From assembly GCF_001949145.1 (NCBI RefSeq), contig NW_019091359.1:3210736-3274735 (forward strand): a DNA stretch of 64,000 nt, written 5' to 3'. Every line of letters begins with the position of its first letter. The first letter of the stretch is position 1. Below the pieces are notes generated by a model that saw only the letters and a list, made by a program, of their open reading frames with translations, had not been told where the DNA came from and searched no databases. A program made the position numbers and the translations under genes. Shown here piece after piece: positions 23,902 through 35,900 of the stretch. This DNA is from Acanthaster planci (Eukaryota; Echinodermata; Asteroidea; Valvatida; Acanthasteridae).

Positions 23902-26900
23902 TCAGTCTTTTTCATCCATCTTGTCACGTGGTATCATCACCACGTGGATACCCGTCTCGCTCCGCAGACAGCCTGCGTTGAATAGCTTGATCGTCTTGGT
24001 CTCGTCTGCCGAAAATACAAAATGGCGAAGCAGGATAGCAAAGGTGGTCTTGAGTTCAAACATGGCAAACTGTTGTCCGAGACAGTTCCTGAAAAGGGAA
24101 AAGGCCAGTATTGTCAAACTTCGTCAGGTCGTTACTTTCTACGTACGGTACGTCACAACTAAATAAAATTAATGGAATAGGAGATATTAATTACCAGAGG
24201 ACACCCGTAAAAGACGAGAGTAATACAGAACCTACTCCCTTTTGATTATAAGCCTGCAAGAATTTGATTTTGTGGTTTGTGTAATTCGGTAACAGAAATC
24301 TTTCCTTTGATGGTGGACGCAAATTTATAACAATCTTTGGACGGATCACGAAGGTAACATGAAAAATCCATTTGTTTATTTGTGGTCGTAAAATCTTTCA
24401 CGTAACTTGCCGCTAAAAGATAAGAAAGAGTTTAAAAGCATTTTTTTTATGAGATCAGCTGATATGTGGGTTCAGGTCCAGTGCTTTTATCAAGTTGTCT
24501 TCAATTAGACCATAATTTGTAGAATTTGGAAAAGGGCAAAGTTAGCTTTCCTTCCATGCGCGGTAAATCATCTGCAAAGTAACTAAACCGAGTCGATTTT
24601 CTGGCGGAATTATTGTCGAGCTAGAAAGTAAAAGAAGAGAGAAACCAACATGAATAAGAAGACAAATGTGTCCCTATGACTAACCTAGGTCCAGCGGAGA
24701 AAGGTAGGAAGGCGTGGGGCGAGCGGCTGGCAGAGTTTTCTGGCGAGAAACGCTCTGGGCAAAACACCTGTGGGTTGTCCCATACCGTGGGATTGAGATG
24801 TAGACCACTCATAGAAATGTACACCGTCGTTTCTGCAGAAAACACGAGAAAAGTAGAGCAACCGATGCTACTGCAATGTGGCAGCTTGATCAGTAATTTT
24901 GCTGCAGGTTCTCATTTTATCTCAAAGGACCCTATTATTACTCCGGACTTGGAAATGATCAGAAATGGATATCAATGTGAAATCGAAGACTACGTCCAAC
25001 TTTGGTTATCCGTTGGAAACGATGCCAGTTTCAGACGCGACAGGAGAGTGGTGATGTAAAGACAATCGTTCAAAATGATACAGCTGGATTATTAATGCCC
25101 CAATGAAACATGTTAATGAACAGAGATAATGTAAACAGATTCCTGCTAAGGAAAGTTGGCACAATGGGGATGCTACTCAAGTTAACGATATATTGTAAAT
25201 ATCTCATCTAAATTATTTGTGTCAATTCGATTCTTCTGACGCAAAACTACTGGACTCAAACAATATTCATTCCAATTATCTTACAAAGACAAGGTATTTC
25301 TTACACTGTTACACATTTGCACAGAATTGGGAACCTGCGAATTGTAAGGTCCACATCGGTTTCAACTCGTACCCTTTTTTTGGGGGGGGGTGTTGGTGCA
25401 GTTTCAACCAGCACCAGATTTGTCGTTTGAATAGAAGGTATATTGTCTTAGCACTTAAAAAACAAACATGATGCAAAAGTTACATTTGTGACCCCTGCTA
25501 TGTATCTAGATGTGGTATTGCTTTGTAGCAGAAAGTTACGCAGATCTCAGCTGTCACAGCTTTAATCTTCACTACATTGTCCCCTTAAAACTTCAATGAA
25601 GGACTATATACAGACGTCTCATGAAAAATATTTGTCCGAGAATAACTACAAACCTCGCAAAAACACCTAATACACCTTGCAATTGGAAGGAAAACATTTA
25701 TATTACCCTCCTGATTGTTGTGAAGGTTCCGACACAAGATCTGAAGAGGAACAGTGACAATCAATTTTTTTGTAACCTGAGAAATCGCTACAAACCCAAA
25801 ATGCTTTGTTGACCAGTTTGGGCACGTCTTTCGGCCGATGTGGTTTCCGTCTGACGAAAGGACTATACCAACCTAATCGAATCAAGAGCCACCCTGGGAT
25901 ATTAAGACCTGTTTTTCCTTCTATTGCTATGGTGATGTATAAAGCATTCAATCGTGCATGGAAACAGCACATTTTGCGGCGGTATTCTCTCTCCGTCTGT
26001 CACTCGTCGGCACGGAACACCACATGATGATACAGCTGGGTTCATTCAGCACACGGATGTGGCGCTGCAATTAATTAATTTTGGTGTCTAGTTTCGCCAT
26101 GAGATCCACTCATTTTGATTGGAAATTAATGATACCCAGAGTCGCTATCTTCCTCCTTTCTGAAAAGCAGGCATCCACACTGAATTTTGAGTGGTTGTAC
26201 CACGATATAAAATATTCCATCTCGTGTGGGTTTGTATGGAGTTAATGTGATTATCCAGAGAAAGTGTAAATTTAGCTTCTCCTTTTAATTTAACCATTAG
26301 TGGAAATCTCAGAAGTAATATTGCAAATTTGAATTGTCCTTTGCTTTTCTCAGTTGCTTTTTCTGTGCTTTCTTTGCCATACCCGTCTTCTCCTTATTTT
26401 CCTTTGAAACTTACTTTTCAGTCACAGCCTGTTTCAAGCCAATCTTTAAATAGTAATTCAAACTTTATGAGATCGCTTTTATTGTTATTATTTTTTATCG
26501 TTATTCAAGTCTTTTCGTAAACAAAACATGTATGGCTGTTGTCGTGGTGATGTGCAGTTTAGACACAAGAGTAAATTCCAAATGGTTGACAAATGGTAGA
26601 TCGTGCTTAATTCTCCTGAGTAAACGCCTTGCTGGAAATCATAGGAGGTATGATGTTTAGCCCGGTGGCGAAACTATATGGAAAGTCCATCACTGTCCGT
26701 CCCCCCCCCGGAATTGAAATTTTGAGATCTACATAACCTATGCACAAGCCAGAGTTTGTCTTTCAGTGCTCCCTTGGAGAAATGTTTGCACTCCCTGTGC
26801 ACCCTAGGAAATTACACCCTACTTGCTCCACTGGGAATTGGCGCCGATTCGGATTCGCCGTTTCTTTCCCGCATTACAGACGTTTCGGTTATTCTTTTAG

Positions 26901-29900
26901 TCAGTATGCCTGGTATCAGTGGTCACCAGTAATAACCGATAGAGGTCGTGGCTATGATATGCTTTGGTCCAGAGAGACAAAAGCAGCGGTGAATGCTACA
27001 GTGTGTTGATAGTATAGATTGATTGCCACGGGATGCTGTTACACGATATCGCGAAATACAGCCATGTCAGAAAAAAGCCCTAATTCAATGCATCAATATT
27101 TATTCATATGGACCGTCTTGCATACGACAAAAAGAATTAATTAATGGGAGACATTACAATTTAACAGTGTGTAAACGGATTGCTGGACTCATGTTCTCTT
27201 GAACTTTGTTCATTAATTTCAAATGATATTTTTTTCCAACTGCATTCTACTCAATCATTCCGAAAGTGTAGCACTTGTCGAAACGAGCCACTGCAACGAC
27301 ATTGTATTAACAGTGTTTCCCACCGGTATGAAAAGTGTCGTCAGTGTCAACTTGGAAAATGTTATCCACCTACCTATGCACCAGAAACTGTTATTGTAAA
27401 AGCAGCCCGACAATAAGTGTTTTGACAACGTGACAAGTTTTTGAACGGTCTGATTTTCTAACATATTCAGACTTTTGGGGAACCTTCAGAAAATGTTCTT
27501 CGCATTGTGTTTCAAATTTTATGTGCTTAGAATGCAGAGCTTTCAAGCCTTGTCACACGCATATCTTTCCGTTCCCGACATTTGGGCTCCGTGCCAATTG
27601 AAACACTGAAGCCCATGAAGGCGCAGTTAAGATGGAACACTCCAAGGTGACTGAAATAATGAAAAACTCAGGCAAATATTCGTCCTCAAATTCAGTCAAC
27701 AAGATCGCAAATCCCTTAATCTCTGAGCAGTAAGACCTACCTGGCGGAATAACCCTGCCGTCATTCAGGACAAGCGGCTCGGTAAGACGGCGGAAGACAA
27801 AAGGCACGGTAGGGTACAAACGTTGACTCTCCTTGATGCACATGGTCAGGAAAGGGAGACAGTTCATGTCAGTCCTGGAGATGAAGAAAAGAAGAAAAAG
27901 TACTGTGTCTGCTTGGCAGAGTTTAATTGAAAACAAACAGATCTGTGGAATTGACATGACAAAGTAGAGTAAGTCACTTTATTAATTTGCGCTTGATCAT
28001 TCATCGCCTCTTTTATAGACCAGAGCTTTCAATTTTCCCAAACGCCGCAACCTCTCGTAGTCCATTCCAAATGCTATTAGCAATTTGCTCATTATTTACC
28101 AACTTTCCGAAAGTTTCTTAGGGCAGGGTTAGTTATTTTTGCATCACTGGGGAATTATCACGAAGGGAGCTTTATCCTGTGGCCTGACCCATGTGGCTAT
28201 ATCATCAGCACTAACTTTCTGAATAATGGATATATATTTGCTATATTGGGCTGCAACTATGTGGAGACAAGACAATTATATTCAGGTTCGTTGAATCGAA
28301 CAGATTGGGTTTCATCTCAATTTCGTTCCCACACCTTGTAATCTGAAATTAGAATGATTTCCACCGTAAGTCGTCTCGCCCACTTAAGTTGATAAGCAGG
28401 TATTTTGTGCTGTACACACCAGTCCAGATGTTCACTGCCCTTGGCATTCATCAACTCGTCGACTTCTTTTCGACAGATATCCTGATACTCAGGATGTTGA
28501 GCCAGACAATAGAGGGCCCATGTGGCAGCAGTGCTTGTCGTCTCGTAACCGCCAAACATGAATGTGTTCACCTCGTTCTGTATTTCATCCCCGCTAAGAC
28601 CTTTCCCTTCGTCATCCTAGCCAGAAAAAAGGGATTTGTCTTCAAAGTTGCAAGAAAACATTACCATGCAAAAGACCTATATGTCAATGAAATACACCTG
28701 TATGACGTTTTTCTACCTGTTTTATTATTTCCGTTTATCAAATTTGACCTTGTTTTACCGAATTTCAATAGCGCGAAGATGATGACATCAATCGCATTGG
28801 CAATTCACTGACATTTATACAACGTTATCACCAGTTTTCAATGTAACCCGAACTTGATATATGAGTAGACAGGTTAGTGGCTAGCTTCAGTAAGCCAAAA
28901 GTGCATTCCTGGAGGTATACAGTCCTGTAATAAATACTTTTCCTGTCGTCTAAGTGCAAATCAAAATTTCCCATTCATCAAAATTGTCACCAGTCTTTTT
29001 TTCTCAACCTTGTAATACGTACCCGTGCGTCTATCAAGATATCCAGTAAATCTCGAAACGCCCTCTTCTGGCTTTCTTTAGCCAAGCTCCTTCGTTGGAT
29101 GATGACCTGCTTGGAGAAGTCGAGCGCCACCTTAAGAATTCTCCGGAAGTCTTTGCCATCCTGACAGTTGTAGAAGAGAAAGTCGAAGTATTGCCACATG
29201 GTGACGAAGCGCTTGAAGAAGAGATCGGCTAACTTACGGACTGCACTCACGTAGGTACATCTAGGGGGCAAGGCAGACATAGGTCAGTCCTGGGCTAAGG
29301 TCCAATGTTAAATTCAAAGGGTTAGGGAATTACTAATTTCAAGATGTTGGACAAGTCATACAGCGGGTGCAAGTTAATTAAACATGTCAGCCGCAATCAA
29401 CGCAAGAACGACAAAGCTTCGGTTAAATATCGTCACGGAAAAAATTACATTGCCTCACAGGCTAGTCTAATACTGTTCTGAGCGTCAAGGTCTTGAGGGC
29501 GTGCTCGGGATTGGTGAAAAAATTGAGGACTCGTATAAGAAGTTTGTCCTACCAAATTACGAAAACAAAATCGCCATCTTTCCTAAGAAAAAATTCACAA
29601 GCGAGTTGTTCCGTATTTTCAATAATGGTTTGAATTATATTAAAGTGTAGCAGCAGCTGCAATGAATTTTTCTTAGACCCAATTTTTCTACATCTTTGTA
29701 CTTCTCTTCAATGTATGAAAACTCTTACACACTCTGGTTAAATGCATTGAAAAGTGCACACTTTTAAACTATCCAAATTATCCATGTTTTCCGGGAAAAC
29801 TGAGGGAGCTGTTGCTGTGACCTTATTTAGGGAAGACATGGTTCAGTGCATAGGTGTTTCTGTTCAAATTGTAAACCTAGAATTTACCAACTGAAAATAT

Positions 29901-32900
29901 TTCTGAGAGAGGAATTGATGGGTTCTTATTTTTATGCCAATGACCATCGATGAAATAGCAAAGAAGAAGAAATTTAGTTCAGGAAAATCTACAAAAACGC
30001 AGGGCTTTTGCGTACAAGCCAATGTGACATTGAGGCTTCTTCCTGAGATGACATCACAGTTTTGCTCATGAATATGGAAATATCATTAGCATAAAACCCT
30101 TTGAAATAGTGGAACCAAAGTTGAAAATCAGGTCTACTGAGGCACAGACATGCATTTTACAGGTTTGAGAAAACTATTGACTGCAGCTACCCTTTAACGA
30201 TGGGGAAGGGGCATGGTGCCATGTGATCGCGCATTAGCGTGAATGAAGCTATCTGCAACCTTCAGCAAAAATATTATCGAACCCAGGCATTGGCGGTGAG
30301 AGCGCTGGACCACGAAACTATATGGCAGTTCGCTGTAAGCCCTCAGATTATGAATTAAAGGACTTATTCAGAAAACAATAGTTACGAAAGAACCCTTAAA
30401 TTATACAAAACAAATCCGTCTTCCCACACCGGGAATCGAACCCGGGCCACGGCGGTGAGAGCGCCGGATCCTAACCACTAGACCATGTGGGAGTTCGTTG
30501 TTAACTTTCAGACTATGAATTACAGAACGTACTCAAAAAGTGACCTNNNNNNNNNNNNNNNNNNNNNNNNNNNNNNNNNNNNNNNNNNNNNNNNNNNNNN
30601 NNNNNNNNNNNNNNNNNNNNNNNNNNNNNNNNNNNNNNNNNNNNNNNNNNNNNNNNNNNNNNNNNNNNNNNNNNNNNNNNNNNNNNNNNNNNNNNNNNNN
30701 NNNNNNNNNNNNNNNNNNNNNNNNNNNNNNNNNNNNNNNNNNNNNNNNNNNNNNNNNNNNNNNNNNNNNNNNNNNNNNNNNNNNNNNNNNNNNNNNNNNN
30801 NNNNNNNNNNNNNNNNNNNNNNNNNNNNNNNNNNNNNNNNNNNNNNNNNNNNNNNNNNNNNNNNNNNNNNNNNNNNNNNNNNNNNNNNNNNNNNNNNNNN
30901 NNNNNNNNNNNNNNNNNNNNNNNNNNNNNNNNNNNNNNNNNNNNNNNNNNNNNNNNNNNNNNNNNNNNNNNNNNNNNNNNNNNNNNNNNNNNNNNNNNNN
31001 NNNNNNNNNNNNNNNNNNNNNNNNNNNNNNNNNNNNNNNNNNNNNNNNNNNNNNNNNNNNNNNNNNNNNNNNNNNNNNNNNNNNNNNNNNNNNNNNNNNN
31101 NNNNNNNNNNNNNNNNNNNNNNNNNNTATTAATTTCCTGACGATTTCGTCTGAAACAACACCTTTATTTTGTGCATAAAATCAATAATTTTTGTATAATG
31201 CTACTTGTTACGGTCCATGTGACTGCAAAGTGTCAGATTTGAGGTTAGCCAATAGGTCTTATGCACACCGAGAATCGAACCCGGGCCTCGCGAAAACGTG
31301 CAAAATCGAAGTGCAAAATCGAAGTGCAAAATCAGATTTGAGGTGGCGTGGTATCTTTCAGGTCAGCAAATAGCTCTTATCTGCTTCCATTGATATGTGG
31401 TTTGACCCAAAAACACACTGATAAGTGTCTGGCCTGACGTTGGTGTGACTAATGGGCCTCCGTACACACTTTGTTCCACGTACGCTTTCCTGTGGAGGAA
31501 AAGGAAACCAAGTGCGTCGTCAGCACAGAGGTTTATTAGTTTCCTGCAGTGGTGAAAAATGTGTTTTTCCGTGGAAAGGTGTAAATTAAACAAGAATCCG
31601 AAAAGTGCAAACTATATATCTGAAGCGGGATGAAAGTCTACTTATTGAAGTCATTGTATGTTGAGTGCAGACAGCTATCATTAGGTTGTGTCAAGAAACC
31701 GCCCACAACTTGGTACACGAGCACCCCCTCACCGTTGAAGAAATTATAGAGGCGGGCCGACACCTGAACGCTTTAGCTATCGTTCGGCTCCCGCGCGAAA
31801 GAAGTGGTTTACGCATTTCCACGCCAGACGCGCATTGAATGCTTGCGCGTGGTTTGCTCTTGGTAACGTCAGTCCTAACCAGCGCCCTCTGCTGATCACG
31901 CACCCAGCTGATAAACCCGTGATCAAGTAGTTTTGAAACAACTTACCACCAGCCTGTGTGCACATTCACTGAAGATGTTGACGTGGGGTCGAAGTCCGGA
32001 GTAGTGGAAGGCCGGTGATACCAGTCGTCTGTTCCGCGCCCACTTCTCTCCGTAGCTTGCCACCAAGCCGTCGCCGATCCATTCCTGAAGAAACCTCATA
32101 ACTGACTCCTGCTTCGGCTCTGTGAAACAGGACAGGAGATACGGTTAAGAGCAAGAGTCACCAGTCACACAAAAAAAAGAAAGTCTGATGATAATTTTTA
32201 CCGTGTACCGTGTAGCAATTTTCCACAAAGTACTAGAAGCTGATTTAATATTATAAATTAGATCAAATAAGATTTTAACGTTTTCTACCATATTGGTGTT
32301 TCATGCCAGTTGGGTAGTCAGGAGCCGTTTCAACAACCAAAGGCGATTTTTCGGTTCTATTTCATTTCAATTTCCCTCAAAAGCTTCTTCCAAAGCCCAT
32401 AAATGTAGCCCCACCGATCAGAAAGGCCATAAAAGGTTACAAAAATGTTCTTAAAATTTTGGCCCTCCCCCAATTTGGTTCTGGATCCATCTTAAATTCA
32501 GCTAAGCCATAAACTGCTCCACTATTAAAGCGAAGTTTGTTGATTTTGCCTGGAACCCAAGATGTTAGTGTGTACAGAAAAAAATGACAGATGGTCAACA
32601 AATTAATGGTCAGCTGATCGAACTTGGCTGAGAGTAATGCAAAGCCCACGGATGCTTACCGTTTTTATTGGCGACTGCTTTGACAGTTTCCGGGCTGAAA
32701 ACCACCACACCAGGCATGAACGGCCCGAGCCAGAACTGCATGGCGTCCGTTACTTCCTCGTAGTTGAAGTGAAATTCACGACCCATACCATTATGGCCTT
32801 TCGTGTACTGTATAAGAAAGACCATATTTTATCAGTCAAAATATCGACTGGTGATTTGATTATTACCCAAAGGCCTATTTGCTTTTCGTTCAAGAGCATT

Positions 32901-35900
32901 ACTACCTATGGTAATTTGAAGCAAAATGGTAGGCAAGAGGTGTATCCAGGGGAGGGGGAAGACGAGTTGCCCCCCCCCCACACACACACACCTGGCGACA
33001 GTTTTTATTTAGAAATTAAAAGCGACATCCACAGTACACCTGTTATTCACACCCGGCCAGACTCACTTTTAAAATTATCTCCCGAACGAAAGAAATGGGG
33101 TTAATTTTCCAGATGCATTGTGAATCCCCGACCCAATACCTGGATACACCATGACGGCAGATAAGACAGTTTGTTAATTAATTTCCTTTTGTGTGAATAT
33201 GGAAAATATTATTGAACCTAGTAAGAGGAAGGAGATAAGAAATCTCGATGAAAACAAATTGTCCTGGAATGTCTACATCATGTCTGTGCAATCCAGATGT
33301 ATACGTAATCATGAGATCAAACAATGATGTCCTTGTACATTGTAATACGTCAAGCACGGATTGCAAGTGTTCGAATAAAACCATAATCCTGTCGATTTTA
33401 CATGAAATCCAGACCGTTGTGATTTCAATAAACCGACATTCAAAAATAAGAGTGGAGCAAACTAGATGTTCGATATTCGATGTTACGAACGGTTTGTAAA
33501 ACAAACGTCCGGGTTCAGCTGGAGTTTCGGCATTTACAGATTTGTACCGCGAATGTATGGGCTCATTTACAATCTGACCTTCACTTTTGTTTGCACAGTG
33601 TTTGATTGGATTCTCAAAGTCAAGACGCGTGAAATTGTTCCTCGAATTGCTAAGTTTATAGGTTGAAAGCTTCATATTTGATATTGAGTTACGTAACTGT
33701 AACGAGCGCATCATACATGTAGATTTCCCGCCATGACTCTACACAAACATGGATATTTTTTAAGTGGCAAGTGTTGTGTGTGTTTTATAAGGTAACAAAT
33801 CATTCCATAATGACAAAATAGCCTATGAAAATATTAGAGTATCGAATTTAAATTTATGCTCATGAATTAATTAATTATGAATTAATGCTCATTAGCATTT
33901 GACAATGACAAGGACTAATCAACCAGATGAAGCTAATGGCGGTCTCTGCTTTCGTGTAGATTCTGCATATATTTTATTAGGAAAGGTTGCAGCACTTTTG
34001 TCACGGGCATCAAGGATGAGTAAACCCATGTTTACACTGATGGAACACATAGTGCTAACCTTACATACCTAGTGGCACGATGCAGGAAAGGAATAGACGT
34101 TTTGTGGACTTACATTCACAGGACGTTTCCCCTTCTCTGAAAAAGAAGTTTAGAGGCATTTTGGGGTAGGGGTCGTCAGTCGTAAAAGGAAGAGGAACAG
34201 TCAAGAAAACCTTATACACAAATCCAGCTGAAAATCGCGTTCCCAGTTCTAGAAAAACGAGTATTTTCACTGAGTTTTCTTAACTGCACGAAAAGAAAGG
34301 AATGTCCACAGTGGGTAGGCCTATGTAAGGTAAGTGGGTGTGATGTGCAGTACAAGTTCTTTGGCGTATTGTTTGTTGTAGAACTAGTGATCTATGAAGG
34401 GCTTTGATTAGTGGATGATTTTCATGACTTAATGCATACATGTACTGGATTATTTGGGCAATTTATCTTCCGCATGTTAAACAAGTTTAGGCCTAATTAC
34501 ACAACAGTTTTTACTGTATACCTGTCATACTTTTGTGAGGGTAATGTGGATTGGTGGCTTTATCGTGCATTTCAGGGATGGAACTGGGTGTTTCTAGTGT
34601 GTGAAAGTGTGTGTGTTGGTACAGTCAGTGCGCAGGGTTGGCCTGTGTGTTCGTAGTTCCATCTTTGGGTGCTTGATGCAGCCATCCCTGCATGTGTTTC
34701 TTAGGGTTCTCATCCCTTGTTTAATGGTGTAGTACTTGAGCATCTGCTATAAACATGTGTGCGTATTATGTTTGTAAGTCATATTTGTCCAAAAATTTAC
34801 ATGTAGAAATGGAACTTAAGAATGCCTGTCATAGCTTTACCGGTGGCCCACGGGACCAGACTAAAATAAATACATGTAGCCAGAGAGAAGATAAGTGATT
34901 CCCCCATCCTTACTTGGGCTCATACATGTACATGCAATACAACTAGGACCTGCATGCCATCATAGTCATCCCCCCATAGTCCCGAGGCAACGCCCCCTGA
35001 AGAGAGTCCTGAGGCAACACCCCCCACCGGACCTGCATCCACCCGCCCTGCCATAGGGCCCCTCACATAAATAAAGCCAGTGCTAACTTTAATTGATCGA
35101 AGATGGTCATTTATTTCATATTTTTCAAAATTAATGAGACAAATACACGTCTAGAAAATTTACCGAGAGCGGAAAAGACACGGAAAAAGTCCGGTATAAA
35201 GTCGCTTTATTTCGTTAACACTTTGGTGTCAGTATTAACGGGCAATGATCCATGATGTTTGTTAGACTTTTAGTTTTGTATATTTTGTTCTTTAATTTAA
35301 ATTATCAACAGATTCTAGAACATGTTTCTATGGGCAAACCAACTTCTTCAATTGCCATCAAAGCTTGACAGGTGAACATTTTTAATATGGACAAGAACGT
35401 CAATGAGTGCAATGAGCACATTTTTTCTTTCCCATAAAAATCTACTTTCAATTTGTTTTTGTTTTTTGTTTTTTTAGGTCCGGTTTCACGCTTTACCGCT
35501 CTGATGAGTCCAAATAATTTGACTCTTTTAAAATTTGCACTGCATCGCCAACCGTTTCGCCTCGACGAATGAAATACGATGTGCCACCTCCATCCATTGC
35601 CACTCTGAACGGCAGCAGCATTGCTCCGCATACGTACCGAGTACATTTAGGCAAAAGCCATGGGAAAATATGGTCGAACTTTTCAAAGGACGGATTGAAA
35701 ACACACCTGAAAAAATTTCATAACTGCTTCACTTGACAGTCGTCCACGGTATACTCTACCGAGCACTTGCCCCCAGCAGTACCGCGGCGATTTCCCTAAA
35801 TGATGCAAACTCGCACTTGCGTGCTGGTCGCTAATCAAAGAACTACAAAGCCTGTTTTATTGGATAGCAAATGAAAAAGCCTAGATATTATAGGGCCGCT

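Larger units (their letters stand above)
30276..31292 (-). repeat. Tandem tRNA-Glu repeat array, interrupted by assembly gap
   Basis: Units consist of a tRNA-Glu plus a roughly 90-nt spacer containing AATTCATAATCTG and AACTATTGTTTTC. Visible parts: a degenerate copy (30276-30323), an intact copy (30421-30492), a spacer running into the gap at 30547, and beyond the gap a 3'-half fragment at 31262-31290 (reverse of CCCGGGTTCGATTC). It lies between CYP4 exons 3 and 5. Copy number is hidden by the N run. Confidence 0.7.

Noticed and set aside
30485-31178. Long open frames of 212-215 codons, and similar ones at 42723-43590
   Set aside because: They consist almost wholly of N translated as X across assembly gaps.
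31640-31763. Acceptor plus open frame reading [14 protein letters not shown] as CYP4 exon 4
   Set aside because: Phase entry fits but there is no donor in the needed phase, and the downstream text does not match the conserved CYP4 segment.
32971-32992. C and CA runs as a notable repeat
   Set aside because: Short microsatellite; several such homopolymer or dinucleotide runs occur in the window without further structure.
35501-35530. CTGATGAG followed by a small stem, resembling a hammerhead ribozyme core
   Set aside because: After the stem the conserved GAAA is absent (sequence continues TCTTTT) and no flanking stem I/III was found.
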